From NCBI GenBank assembly GCA_964398055.1, contig CAYNLK010000064.1, forward strand, positions 1 to 34,250: 34,250 nt of DNA, written 5' to 3'. The notes under the pieces are model-generated. The model worked only from the letters and a program-made list of their open reading frames with translations. It did no database searches and was not told the origin of the DNA. The position numbers and the translations under genes are program-made. This DNA comes from CAYNLK01 sp964398055 (GTDB lineage Bacteria; Chloroflexota; Anaerolineae; 4572-78; J111). How positions within the stretch are numbered: the first letter of the stretch is position 1; each line of letters starts with the position of its first letter. This document shows, piece after piece, positions 16,985 through 26,647 of the stretch.

Positions 16985-17064
16985 GCCATAAAACTTGACT
17001 ATCAGCTAAAATCCTCCTACAGATCCGGTAAGGCCAATAATTTTTCAGACAAACTTGATAAGGC

Positions 17065-19923
17065 TTGTTGACCGTGGTTAGCTTTCTGGGCAGTTCAGCG
17101 TTAAACTTAGCTTACTATCTATTTACCTTGTTCGCCATTGAAGCAGCCTTATTCATTGCCTGGGGTCAATGGCAGCGCAGCGACTCGTTTAGGGCGCGGC
17201 GGCTCACGGTAGTTTTTGGCAGCTTGACCATCCTGCGGTTGATGCTGTTGGTGCTGGTCCTGGCCGGGCGTAGCTCCCCACAAATTGCGGCCACCTGGGT
17301 GCCTCCGTTTGAACGGGTGATGGCCATTACCAGTCTGGGCTTCCTGGTGTGGGGCTTTACCCCCTTCATGCGCGAAAAGGGGGTGATGGGGAACACCCTG
17401 CTGGCCATCAACACCATCTTTGCCTTCACTTTCTATTTTTTGGCGGTAGCCTATTGGAATGGAAGTGACTTCAATCGCAGCGGCTGGGAGTTCTTTTTGG
17501 TGAGCTGGCAGATGGCCCTGGTTCTTTTTGGAGCCATCAATTGCGCTATGAAGTTGGATGAGGAGCGGGCTTTTGCCCTGGCCGGTTTTGCGGCGCTGTT
17601 TGGGGGTTATGGACTCCACATTTTACTGGTCTCCGGCTATCCCCTGCCGCACAACCCCGTTTGGGTGCGCCTGGCCGAATTGATTGCTTATCCTCTCTTC
17701 ACCATCGCCCTGTACCAGGGGGCGATCCAGTCTCTCACCGCTCGGACGCTGGAATACCAGAATCTGAGCCAGGTCTCGCTCGACCAGATCAAAGGGTTGA
17801 TCAGCCTCTTTGAAGCCACCCGTGAAATCACTTCCTCGCTCGATCTGTCGAATGTGCTGGACGGCGCGGCCAAGAGTGTGGCCAATGCAGTCGAGGCCGA
17901 CCAGTGCGCCATTGCCCTGCCGGATAACGGGGATGACATCTCACAACTGCGGTTGGTTTCAATTTATAATCCCAGCCGGAAAGGCCGGGGCGAGTCGGTC
18001 AGTTTTCCGCTCAACGACCAGCCCGCCATCAAGCACGCCCTCAAACGCAAGAGCCAGGTGCAGATTGACGAATATCGCGATAACAATCAAATCCGCCTGC
18101 TGTTCACCTTGATGGGCGCCCACGATGTTGGCCCCCTGATTATTCAACCCCTGCTCAAAGAGGATCAGCCGCTGGGGGTATTGATCTTGGGCAACGCCCT
18201 CTCTAAGCGAGTCTTCACCACCAGCCAGACCCACCTATGCAAAACACTGGCCAACCAGATCTCCGGCGCCATCGACCATGCCAGAGAATACGCGGCGGTA
18301 TCGGCCAAAGCCCAGCAACTCTCCTGGACTCTGCGCAACCAGGAATTAGAGTCCGGTAAACGGCGGGCAGCCATGGAAACCGAGCTAAAAAAGAGCCGCG
18401 AGGAAGTGGCCCTATTTGGCCAACGGCTGTATGAATATGAAACGGCCGAAAAAGTCAATGCCGAGACGCTCAAACAGGCTCAGGAACGGGTGTCCAAATT
18501 AGAAAAGGCGGTGGAACGAGCCAAAGCCGAGTTGGAAAAGTCTGTCCAAAAAGATAAACAAATTGCCACCCTGGCGGCTGAACTCGATCAACAAAGGCAA
18601 CTGTTGGCAGAGTTGGCCGGGGAAAAAGAGAGTTTACAGGCAAAAATTGAGCTGTTGGAACAAGACACGGCCGAGGCCAAAGAACTGCAGGCTGATCTGG
18701 CCCGGACAAAAGAACAAACCCGTAAACTGGCTCGCGCCTTAAAACGGTCGCGGGCGCTCCAGGCGACCCTGGTCCCGACAGTTCTTTCCGGGACCCAGGT
18801 CAGCTCCGAACTTGAAGAGTTGAGCTGTGGGGTTATCATCGGCGATGGCAATCATAAGATTTTCAGGGCCAATGCTGCCGCCAGTAAACTACTGGCCCTG
18901 CCGGATAACAACCTGGTTGGTCAGGAATTAGTCAAGATTTGCAGCGATGAGCGTTGGCAAAACGCCCTGAACCAGTTGAAATCCAAAAATGAGCCAATGG
19001 TCACCACCACCCTCAGAGTAGGTGAGCAGGTTTTGCGAGCTACCGTCACCCCGCTCGACTCCGGCGACAATGATAAGGAAGGCACCGTAACCATCCTCTA
19101 TGATATTACGGCTGAGGCTGAAAGCCAGCGGGCTCGGGATGAATTTGTGGCCTCGCTCTCCCAGGAATTGCGCACCCCAATGACCTCCATTACCGGCTAC
19201 ACCGACCTGCTACTGGGTGAGTCGGTTGGCTTTATTGGCGATATGCAGCGCAAGTTTCTACAGCGCATCAAAGCCAACATCGAGCGGATGGGGAGTATGC
19301 TGAATGATCTGATCGGCGTCACCGCCATCGACGCCGGCCAGTTGGAGATTCGGCCAACGGTTTTGCACATGGCCGAAGTGATCGAGGATACGATCATCGG
19401 CGCCCGGGCCCAACTGGAAGAAAAGGAAATCACTCTCAATATGCACCTGCCCGAGGGGATGCCCCCGGTCGAGGCCGATCCGGACTCGGTCCGGCAAATT
19501 ATGAGCAATTTACTGGGCAACGCTATAAAATCTACTCCCATTAAGGGCACTATTGACCTGTTTGCGGCCCGGTTTGAGGAGGAAGCCAGGACCGACCTGG
19601 ATAGTGAGAGTTCAGCCTTCTTGCGGATTTCAATTCGCGATACCGGCGGCGGCATTGCCGAGAAAGACCTCGACCGGGTATTTGAACGATTTTACCGAGC
19701 GGAGCGCCCCTTAATCGAGGGGCTGGGCGAAACCGGGGTAGGCATGGCGATTGTCAAATCGTTGGTTGAAGCCCATGGCGGCAGGGTCTGGGTGGAGAGT
19801 GAGATTGGTTATGGCTCCACCTTCCACTTTCTCTTGCCAATTTGCGAACAGTTTGATGACCCCTGGCAAGAAGTCGACATCCCGCCCCTCGATCTAAACT
19901 CTGACTCGTTCGACTTGCATTGA
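17065..19923 (+). CDS. Seven-helix membrane sensor with GAF, coiled coil, PAS and degenerate histidine-kinase core
   Basis: 952 aa. Residues 10-225 hold about seven membrane helices. A GAF domain spans roughly 245-405, a long coiled coil 410-565, a PAS domain 580-685, a HisKA helix pair 690-765 and an ATPase domain 800-928. In the HisKA motif the phosphoacceptor His is replaced: the protein reads LSQELRTPMTSI with Gln700 (codon CAG at 19162-19164), while Glu701 and Thr704 remain. The ATP site looks kept: N-box MSNLLGNA (813-820), DTGGG (859-863), FERF and GETGVGMAI (888-896). It may bind ATP and act as a phosphatase or allosteric partner rather than an autokinase. The start is ambiguous among TTG 17065, TTG 17068 and GTG 17074. 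The LysM gene follows after 15 bp. Confidence 0.9.
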   Translation: MLTVVSFLGSSALNLAYYLFTLFAIEAALFIAWGQWQRSDSFRARRLTVVFGSLTILRLMLLVLVLAGRSSPQIAATWVPPFERVMAITSLGFLVWGFTPFMREKGVMGNTLLAINTIFAFTFYFLAVAYWNGSDFNRSGWEFFLVSWQMALVLFGAINCAMKLDEERAFALAGFAALFGGYGLHILLVSGYPLPHNPVWVRLAELIAYPLFTIALYQGAIQSLTARTLEYQNLSQVSLDQIKGLISLFEATREITSSLDLSNVLDGAAKSVANAVEADQCAIALPDNGDDISQLRLVSIYNPSRKGRGESVSFPLNDQPAIKHALKRKSQVQIDEYRDNNQIRLLFTLMGAHDVGPLIIQPLLKEDQPLGVLILGNALSKRVFTTSQTHLCKTLANQISGAIDHAREYAAVSAKAQQLSWTLRNQELESGKRRAAMETELKKSREEVALFGQRLYEYETAEKVNAETLKQAQERVSKLEKAVERAKAELEKSVQKDKQIATLAAELDQQRQLLAELAGEKESLQAKIELLEQDTAEAKELQADLARTKEQTRKLARALKRSRALQATLVPTVLSGTQVSSELEELSCGVIIGDGNHKIFRANAAASKLLALPDNNLVGQELVKICSDERWQNALNQLKSKNEPMVTTTLRVGEQVLRATVTPLDSGDNDKEGTVTILYDITAEAESQRARDEFVASLSQELRTPMTSITGYTDLLLGESVGFIGDMQRKFLQRIKANIERMGSMLNDLIGVTAIDAGQLEIRPTVLHMAEVIEDTIIGARAQLEEKEITLNMHLPEGMPPVEADPDSVRQIMSNLLGNAIKSTPIKGTIDLFAARFEEEARTDLDSESSAFLRISIRDTGGGIAEKDLDRVFERFYRAERPLIEGLGETGVGMAIVKSLVEAHGGRVWVESEIGYGSTFHFLLPICEQFDDPWQEVDIPPLDLNSDSFDLH

Positions 19924-19938
19924 AATGAGGGTACCCAG

Positions 19939-21213
19939 GTGTCTTTAGAACCTTCACCCAACGGGAATAGCGCAACTTCTCCCTGGCAACGGGTGGCTAT
20001 TGCCATCGGCACCTTGATTATTGTGGTTCTCACGGTGGTTGCTGCCCTATTACTGGCGCTGCAGGATCTGCCGCCCCAGGAAGAACCACCGGCTATCGTT
20101 GAAGCCACCCCCAGCCCGACCACATCGGCGCTTGTGGTGACCTTGACCCCCTCCCCAACTGAAAGCCCACTGCCCCCCAGCACGCCGTCTGCCACCTCGC
20201 TGCCGCCAACAGACACGCCCACCGCGGCGCCGCTGCCGCCAACGGCCACTTTTACCAGTAGCCCTATCCCGCTCCCGCCTACCGCCAGCCCAACCCCGAT
20301 CATTGTGATCGTTACGCCGACGCCGTTGCCGGCCCTACCAACGCCGGCTCCGGCCACGGGCGGGGTCTGCCAACCGCCGCCAAGCTGGGTCAGCTATGTG
20401 GTTCAACCGGGCGACACGCTAGATAATCTAGCCAACAGAACCGGAGTCAGTGTGTTTGAATTGCAGCAGGTGAATTGTCTGAACGCCTTCAACCTCAGGG
20501 TTGGCCAGGCGCTCTACCTGCCCATAACCCCACCCACGCCCACTGTCACTTACACGCCCAGTCCAACCGGCACTCGCCCGCCCACGCCTACCCGCACCGC
20601 CACCCCAACCCTGCCCCAAATCGACAGCGTCACCCCCAATCGAGTTGACCGGGAAACCGCCGATGGAGAAGTTATTATTACGGTGTTGGGTCGGAATTTT
20701 CAACCCAACACCCTTGAATTTAAGGTTGAACTCAGGGGGCCGGTACCCAATGTTGAACTGCAACTGGGCAGCGCCTATTCAAGCACCAGTTTCAACGCTA
20801 CCGTGCCGGCCGGCCTGCCCGAGGGGAGTTACTCGCTGGTGGTGACCAATCCGCATGGCCGGCAGGCTGTCCGCGCCTCGGCCTATACTATTGGCCCGGC
20901 CACCCCCACCGACACGCCGGTCCCGCCGCCGGATATCATTCGCTTTTCTCCCACGTCGGGCCTGACCACCGAGGAGATCACCTTAACGGTCCAGGGCCGC
21001 AATTTCAGGCCGAATCAATTTGGCTTCAAGGTTGAGTTGCAGTCAATCAGCAGCGGGGCGCGGCTTGAACTCGATCTGGGTGAAATCCGCACCGATACCA
21101 ACTTCACCGCCATCATCCCTCCCAATATGCTGGACCCTGGCGACTACAACCTCATCGTCACCAACCCCGATAATCGCAGCGACATCGCCGCCACCCCCTA
21201 CCGGGCGTTATAG
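19939..21213 (+). CDS. Membrane-anchored LysM protein with two IPT/TIG-like repeats
   Basis: 424 aa, start GTG at 19939 with GAGGG seven bases upstream. Residues 18-42 form one membrane helix with a short cytoplasmic tail. A Thr/Pro/Ser linker (about 50-148) leads to a LysM domain at 152-196 (YVVQPGDTLDNLANRTGVS), which should bind peptidoglycan or other GlcNAc polymers. After a second TP-linker come two immunoglobulin-like IPT/TIG repeats, about 226-318 and 331-424. They share GRNFxPNxxxFKVEL and a YxLxVTNP ending. It looks like a wall-bound surface protein, perhaps presenting the IPT domains for binding. It lies 15 bp after the degenerate kinase gene, so the two are surely co-transcribed, and a terminator follows 27 bp after the stop. 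Confidence 0.88.
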   Translation: MSLEPSPNGNSATSPWQRVAIAIGTLIIVVLTVVAALLLALQDLPPQEEPPAIVEATPSPTTSALVVTLTPSPTESPLPPSTPSATSLPPTDTPTAAPLPPTATFTSSPIPLPPTASPTPIIVIVTPTPLPALPTPAPATGGVCQPPPSWVSYVVQPGDTLDNLANRTGVSVFELQQVNCLNAFNLRVGQALYLPITPPTPTVTYTPSPTGTRPPTPTRTATPTLPQIDSVTPNRVDRETADGEVIITVLGRNFQPNTLEFKVELRGPVPNVELQLGSAYSSTSFNATVPAGLPEGSYSLVVTNPHGRQAVRASAYTIGPATPTDTPVPPPDIIRFSPTSGLTTEEITLTVQGRNFRPNQFGFKVELQSISSGARLELDLGEIRTDTNFTAIIPPNMLDPGDYNLIVTNPDNRSDIAATPYRAL

Positions 21214-21240
21214 CCAATCGTCGCCAACCCATCCAACAAG

Positions 21241-21270
21241 AAGAGACGGCCATCAGGGCCGTCTCTTTTT
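21241..21270 (+). terminator. Intrinsic terminator after the LysM gene
   Basis: AAGAGACGGCC (21241-21251) pairs perfectly with 21257-21267 around a five-base loop, and the T-run continues to 21270. It closes the plus-strand block before the convergent Calx-beta gene. Confidence 0.92.
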
Positions 21271-21301
21271 GTTGGCACAGTAAGATATCTCGCACCCAAA
21301 A

Positions 21302-24211
21302 TTAGGGTGACAACACCTCGATAGCATCGATCTCCGGCCCATCATTCTCCCCGGCCAGCGGTGAAAAGAGGCGAATATACCGGTAGTTGCCGGCCGGAAT
21401 GGGGCCGCCGGTGGGTGGATTGTCCACGTCGATTTCAATGCCGGTTTGCAGCTCAGGCGACGGCCCGACCAGCGGCGGCGATTGGATGATGGCATTATCG
21501 GAGGTCGCGCCGGAGTCCGGATAGGTGGGGCTGCTGCGCATCAGATTGGTGTTGGTATCATCAATCCCGTCGCCCCAGATGAAGACCGGATACCATGGTC
21601 CGGCCGGGTCTTCGGCTATCTCGATTGTAACCAGGTCCAGGTAGATCATATCAGGCGGAGTCAGGTAAACGCCGGCCATATTTCGGCCTCTGGCTTCGTA
21701 ATAGACCAGCTCATAAGCGGTATTGGCCGGGTCGGTTACACCAATGGGTGATGCGCCCAAATCAATGATGAGGCCAACATCACAGGCAATCCTGGCAAAT
21801 TGACCATCAGGCAGACCGATATTTGGCTGCCCGGACGGATATAGGCCCGGACAGGTACCAGGATCGCGATCATCGTCATTGATGGTCAACGTGGCTGGGT
21901 TGGTAGCCCCCAGAACAGTGTTGGTTGGGTCGCTCAGGGTCAACACCAGGGTCTCCTCCGCTTCCGGCAGCGAGTCGTCGAGAATGGTAACGGCGAAGGT
22001 CAGACTGGTCTGGGTAGGCAGGAATGTCAATGTATCAGCTACAGCCTGGTAATCGGCCCCGGCTATCGCCGTCACATCGCTAGAAGCATATTCCACCGTT
22101 ACCTCCACCGCCGAGGGCGCGCTCAGGATCACGGTGATCACCGCCGGTCCGCCGTTCTCAGCAACGTTGAAATCAGCCTGGGCGAACTGAACCTCGGGCA
22201 GCAGGTCATTGTCGGTAATGGTCAGGGTGGCCGGGTTGGGCGTGCCCAGCGTTGCGCTAATGGGATTGCTCAGGGTGAGCGCCACCGTCTCAGCCCCCTC
22301 GTTGGCCAGATTGTCGTCCAAAATTGTCACGTCAAAGGTGGCGCTCAACTGCTCCGCCGGAATGGTCAGGGTACCGCTTACCTCAATATAGTCAGCTCCG
22401 GCCGTGGCCGTTCCATCAGTGGCGGCATACTCCACCGTAACATCCACCGCCGAGGGCGCGCTCAACTCCACCGTGATCGTGGCCTGACCGTCGCCCTCGG
22501 TCACGCCAAAATCGGATGCACTGAACTGGACCGCCGGTTCGCCGTCATCATCCTCAATGGTCAGGGTGGCTATGGTGGGTATTCCCGGCGCCGCATTGAT
22601 CGGATTGCTCAGGGCCAGTTGGACCGTTTCATCGCCTTCATTGGCCAGGTTGTCATCGATGATCGGCACGGCAAAGGTGGCGCTCAACTGTTCCGGTGGA
22701 ATAGTCAGGACATCGCTCACGGCGGTATAGTCAGCCCCGGCCGTGGCCGTTCCATCGGCTGAGGTGTAAACTACGGTCACCGCTAGCGCCGACGGCCCGC
22801 TCAATTGCACCGTGATCACGGCCTGGCCGTCACCCTCGTTCACCCGGTAATCAGGGGCGCTGAACTGAACCAGCGGGAGCGGGTCATTATCGATGATGGT
22901 CAACGTGGCGACGTTGGGCGTCCCCAGCAGGGCATTGGTGGGATTGCTCAGGGCCAGCTCCACCGTCTCATTTGGTTCACTGGCCAGGTTATCATCGATG
23001 ATGGTTACGCTAAAAGTGGCGCTCAACTGCTCCGCCGGAATGGTTAACCCGCCGTTCACCGCGATGTAGTCGCGCCCGGCGGTCGCGGTGATGTCCGTTG
23101 AAGTGTAAGCCACCGTCACAGCCACCGCCGACGGCGCGCTCAACTCCACCGTGATCGTGGCCTGGCCGTCGCCCTCGGCCACACTGTAGCCGGCGGTGCT
23201 GAAACGAACTGCCGGCTGGCCATCATTATCCTCGATAGTCAACGTGGCCGGATTAGGCGTTCCCAGCATGGCATTGACAGGATTGCTCAGGCTCAGGCGC
23301 ACCTGCTCATCCGGCTCATTGGTCAAATTATCATCAATGAGCGGTACTTGAAAACTTTGGCTGAGCTGGCCGGGCGCAAAAATCAAGACTCCGCTGGTTG
23401 CGACATAATCCTGGCCAGCGACGGCGGTAATATTGCCGGTGGCATAATTAACCGTGATGGTCCGGAGGGAAGCGCGGCTTAAAACCACCGTAATCGTGGC
23501 GACTCCGGCTCCCTCGGTTACCCGATAATTCGCTGCGCTAAAGAATAGTCTCTCCGGAGCAGAGGTCGGTGGCGGCGAAGGAGGTGATGCGGTTGGCGGT
23601 GGCGAGGTCGGCGGCGGCGCAGTGGGGGGGGGGACAGTAGGCGGCGGGACGGTCGGCGGCGTTGTTGGCAACGGCGAGGTTGGCGAAGGCGGCGCGGCGG
23701 TCGGTGGGGGCGGCGGCGAGGCGGGCGGCGCAGCCGTAGAGGTTGGGGCGATGGGGGTAGGCGGGGGTGGCCCGGTAGCCTCCGGCGGCGCGGCCGTTGG
23801 AGTTGGGGTGGGAGTCGGTGTGGGCGTAGGGGTGGGCAACAGCACAATCAGGCTGGCAGTAGGGGTGGGCAACGGGTTGGGCAAAACAACCACGGCCAAG
23901 CCCTGGCTGATCGGCGTTTGCCGCAGGGCCAGCATAGCTTCATCTTGAGCGGCCTCGGCCGCGATATTCTCATCTAACGGGGCCAGGGCAATCGCCGGGT
24001 CACGCCCATAATCAGCCTGTAATTGGGAGCGCATACTGGCTTCGATGCGATCTCGGCCGATGAGCAGCAACGCCGTTTGAGAGGAACAAAAGACGCAGCC
24101 AAAACTGAACAGTAGGAAAAGTAGGGTGATGAGGAGCCTACGCCACTCATCGTTTTCATTGTTGTAGCTGCCGCGATTGGTCTGGTCTGAGGGTAATGGC
24201 TCTGTTGCCAT
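21302..24211 (-). CDS. Membrane-anchored surface protein with five Calx-beta repeats
   Basis: 969 aa. A cytoplasmic tail (1-24) precedes one membrane helix (25-45); about 65 extracytoplasmic residues follow, then a Pro/Thr/Ser linker at 111-219. Five Calx-beta domains of about 113 aa follow: 220-330, 331-443, 444-556, 557-669 and 670-782. Each has a VxEGxGxAxITVxLS strand, an acidic turn (TATAGADY) and an IIDDNLxxExxE ending, the usual calcium-binding acidic loops. Residues 783-969 form a separate unrecognised C-terminal domain with two Cys (787, 810). Likely roles are adhesion or matrix contact. No SPxLPxTG-type or PEP-CTERM sorting signal is seen. The ATG at 24211 lacks a clear ribosome-binding site. 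It follows the kinase gene on the same strand after 103 bp. Confidence 0.88.
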   Translation of the reverse strand: MATEPLPSDQTNRGSYNNENDEWRRLLITLLFLLFSFGCVFCSSQTALLLIGRDRIEASMRSQLQADYGRDPAIALAPLDENIAAEAAQDEAMLALRQTPISQGLAVVVLPNPLPTPTASLIVLLPTPTPTPTPTPTPTAAPPEATGPPPPTPIAPTSTAAPPASPPPPPTAAPPSPTSPLPTTPPTVPPPTVPPPTAPPPTSPPPTASPPSPPPTSAPERLFFSAANYRVTEGAGVATITVVLSRASLRTITVNYATGNITAVAGQDYVATSGVLIFAPGQLSQSFQVPLIDDNLTNEPDEQVRLSLSNPVNAMLGTPNPATLTIEDNDGQPAVRFSTAGYSVAEGDGQATITVELSAPSAVAVTVAYTSTDITATAGRDYIAVNGGLTIPAEQLSATFSVTIIDDNLASEPNETVELALSNPTNALLGTPNVATLTIIDNDPLPLVQFSAPDYRVNEGDGQAVITVQLSGPSALAVTVVYTSADGTATAGADYTAVSDVLTIPPEQLSATFAVPIIDDNLANEGDETVQLALSNPINAAPGIPTIATLTIEDDDGEPAVQFSASDFGVTEGDGQATITVELSAPSAVDVTVEYAATDGTATAGADYIEVSGTLTIPAEQLSATFDVTILDDNLANEGAETVALTLSNPISATLGTPNPATLTITDNDLLPEVQFAQADFNVAENGGPAVITVILSAPSAVEVTVEYASSDVTAIAGADYQAVADTLTFLPTQTSLTFAVTILDDSLPEAEETLVLTLSDPTNTVLGATNPATLTINDDDRDPGTCPGLYPSGQPNIGLPDGQFARIACDVGLIIDLGASPIGVTDPANTAYELVYYEARGRNMAGVYLTPPDMIYLDLVTIEIAEDPAGPWYPVFIWGDGIDDTNTNLMRSSPTYPDSGATSDNAIIQSPPLVGPSPELQTGIEIDVDNPPTGGPIPAGNYRYIRLFSPLAGENDGPEIDAIEVLSP
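21866..23554 (-). repeat. Five tandem repeats of about 339 bp coding Calx-beta domains
   Basis: The period is 113 codons. Copies 2, 3 and 4 are the most alike, sharing runs such as GDGQATITVELSAPSA and the (I/P)PAEQLSATF stretch; copies 1 and 5 are more diverged. The pattern suggests internal duplication with recent homogenisation of the central copies. Confidence 0.9.
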
Positions 24212-24314
24212 AATATTGATTTACCCCTGGCTTTGCCGGGCTGGGCATATCTGCCTGTTAACGAGTCGCTGATTGGCCGAAAAGGATTCGGGCTGCCGCC
24301 TCAAAGCTCAAAAT

Positions 24315-26627
24315 TTAAACTTTGGTCTTGCTCTCACTGTAATTTTCCAGACTGACCGGCTCTTGCTCCGCCCCATCCTCGTCGGTAAACTCAATGATGG
24401 GTAGGGCAAAGCTGAAGGTGCTGCCCTGGTTCGGGCTGGTCTTCACCCATAGTTGACCGCCAGGATGGGCCTCGATGATGGCTTTACTGATATACAAGCC
24501 CAAACCGGCCCCACTGATATCGTAGGTGCTCTCGGCGTGGATGGCTCTAAAAAATCGAGTAAAGAGAAAACGCTGATCTTCTTCAGAAATACCGACCCCG
24601 GTATCGGTGATATCCACCTGAGCCAGACCGTTCGCCTGGCTCAAAAACAGCTCTACCTTGCCACCTGGCAAGGTATAAGCATGGGCATTGCTCAGTAAGT
24701 TATCCAAAACCCGGCTTAATCTGGTCCAATCCCCTTCGATCCAAATCGGTTCTGCGGCCAAATGAATTTCAAAGGAGAGACCCTTCTCTTTCATTTTATC
24801 TCGCCACTGCTCAACTTCGGTCTCAACCAGTTCAGACAGATTAATCGGTTCCTGATCTATGCCCAACTCACCGGCATCGATTTGAGTTAAATCGAGCATC
24901 TCCTGGATCAGGTTTAACAGATCAGCCACGTTTGCTTCAATGGTATCAATAAATTGCAGTTGCTGCTGATCCAGTTTGCCGGCCGCAGTCATCCGCAGTA
25001 ACTCGTTGTAACCTTTAATGGCGGTCAGCGGTGTTCTGAGTTCGTGCGATACGCTGGTGATGAAATCATCCTTCAGCTTCTCCGACTCGACCTCACGGGT
25101 AATGTCGCGCAAAACCACCACCGAGCCAAGCTGCTGGCCGGCCGGCGTCACCACCGGGGCTGACAAAGCGCTCAAGACCTGTTCACCAAACTCAAACCGT
25201 TCTGTTTCATGAAACTCCAGCCCGGTGAATGAACTCAACCGGGCGGCCGACTCTTGAGCCAGCGGATAGCTGTCCGCCTCGCCACTGCGCTCGAACTTAG
25301 CCCGGCTAAAATCGTCCCCGATCTTTTCCAAAATGGCTTCGGCGGCCGGGTTGGTGATCAAAATCTCACCTGCGGTATCCAGAACAATGACGCCATCGGC
25401 AATGCTGTTCAGAATGGCGTTGAGTTTGCTGGCCTCTTCTTGCTGCAACTTGAGCAGTCGCTGTAACTCGGTCGTCATATGATCAAAGGTGTCGGCCAGC
25501 ACTCCAATCTCATCATCACTCACAATGCCACTGCGGCGGCTCAGATCGCCCTCCGCAATAGCCTGTGAAGTCTGCACCAGCCGGATAATCGGCCGAATGA
25601 TCCGCCGCGAAATGAGGTAACCGATCCCAAAAACGGTAACCACCCCCACCGAAAATACCAGCGCCAACCAGTTCCGGCTTTGATTATTGGTATCGGTGAT
25701 GAAATTGGTGGGTAGGGCTACGGCAAAAACGCCATAGACGCGGTTACGCAGGATGAATGGGGCATAGGCCAGCCGGTAAGTCTGGCCGCGATTGTCGATA
25801 TCCTGTACCCTGGCCAGTTCATCTAGCAAGGTAATCTTTTGCTGACCAACAACCTGCTGGTACCGTTGTGGGGTAAAAATATTGAAGACGGCTTCAGCTT
25901 CGGCCAGACTCAGGGGAAATGTAGTGGCGACGACGTTTGCATCTTCATCAAACAAGGTGATATCGGCCAAAGCCAGACTGCGGAGGGTGCGAAACTCTTT
26001 TTCCAGGTAAGTACCAACCAGCACCGCGCCAACCACGCCATCCGGTCCCTGGATAGGCCCAATCGTATAGACAATCAGCTCATTTGAGTTGGGGTCCCGG
26101 GCCAACTGGACTTCTTTGGTGGTCCCGGCGCGATCCCGCAAAACCTGGCTCACAGCCGGCCAGTCATAAAAATTGGCGCCGCCAGCCTGGTACGTTACCA
26201 CCGGGGCGTTGGCAGCCAACGACTCCCGTTGCAGGCGCAGCACATCTTTGCCCTGCGCATCGAGCACCACAATGCTGTCGATGCCTTTTGAGTTGGCAAT
26301 GATGGGTCCAATTAAGGCTTCAAGTTCTTTAAAATCACGCCTGACCAGAACTTCAGCGACCCCAATCGTATTGGCCACCGCCCGTTGGGCTTCCAGCCGC
26401 AAACGCTCGTGATTGACGACTTCATCGCTCACCACCCGACCGGCTTCAAGCAGTTGGTTCTTCAGCCGTTCTTCAAACGAGCCGGCCACCAGCCGGGTAA
26501 CCACAAAAACCCCAAATACCGCCAGGATTAGGGTTAAGAGGGCGTAGGGGATGATAATCTTATTGCGAATGCTGGATGACAGCAGTTTGGTGGCTGACTC
26601 GTACCAGTCTGTCGGTCTGTTCATCAT
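24315..26627 (-). CDS. Membrane sensor histidine kinase (Cache-like sensor, HAMP, PAS, HisKA, HATPase)
   Basis: 770 aa. The first membrane helix is at 23-45, an extracytoplasmic Cache-like sensor at about 46-315 and the second helix at 319-340. HAMP (341-393), PAS (400-510), HisKA and HATPase_c follow. The phosphoacceptor is His528 in SVSHELRTPLTAIKGY. The ATPase has N-box DNLLSNA (642-648), DTGVGI (675-680) and GAGLGLYI (706-713). All catalytic features are intact, unlike the neighbouring kinase-like protein. It should autophosphorylate in response to an extracellular ligand and pass phosphate to a response regulator encoded elsewhere. Two consecutive ATGs begin the frame. It is divergent from mnmE and upstream of the Calx-beta gene on the same strand. 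Confidence 0.95.
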   Translation of the reverse strand: MMNRPTDWYESATKLLSSSIRNKIIIPYALLTLILAVFGVFVVTRLVAGSFEERLKNQLLEAGRVVSDEVVNHERLRLEAQRAVANTIGVAEVLVRRDFKELEALIGPIIANSKGIDSIVVLDAQGKDVLRLQRESLAANAPVVTYQAGGANFYDWPAVSQVLRDRAGTTKEVQLARDPNSNELIVYTIGPIQGPDGVVGAVLVGTYLEKEFRTLRSLALADITLFDEDANVVATTFPLSLAEAEAVFNIFTPQRYQQVVGQQKITLLDELARVQDIDNRGQTYRLAYAPFILRNRVYGVFAVALPTNFITDTNNQSRNWLALVFSVGVVTVFGIGYLISRRIIRPIIRLVQTSQAIAEGDLSRRSGIVSDDEIGVLADTFDHMTTELQRLLKLQQEEASKLNAILNSIADGVIVLDTAGEILITNPAAEAILEKIGDDFSRAKFERSGEADSYPLAQESAARLSSFTGLEFHETERFEFGEQVLSALSAPVVTPAGQQLGSVVVLRDITREVESEKLKDDFITSVSHELRTPLTAIKGYNELLRMTAAGKLDQQQLQFIDTIEANVADLLNLIQEMLDLTQIDAGELGIDQEPINLSELVETEVEQWRDKMKEKGLSFEIHLAAEPIWIEGDWTRLSRVLDNLLSNAHAYTLPGGKVELFLSQANGLAQVDITDTGVGISEEDQRFLFTRFFRAIHAESTYDISGAGLGLYISKAIIEAHPGGQLWVKTSPNQGSTFSFALPIIEFTDEDGAEQEPVSLENYSESKTKV

Positions 26628-26647
26628 CCAGCTAACCTATCGTTTCA

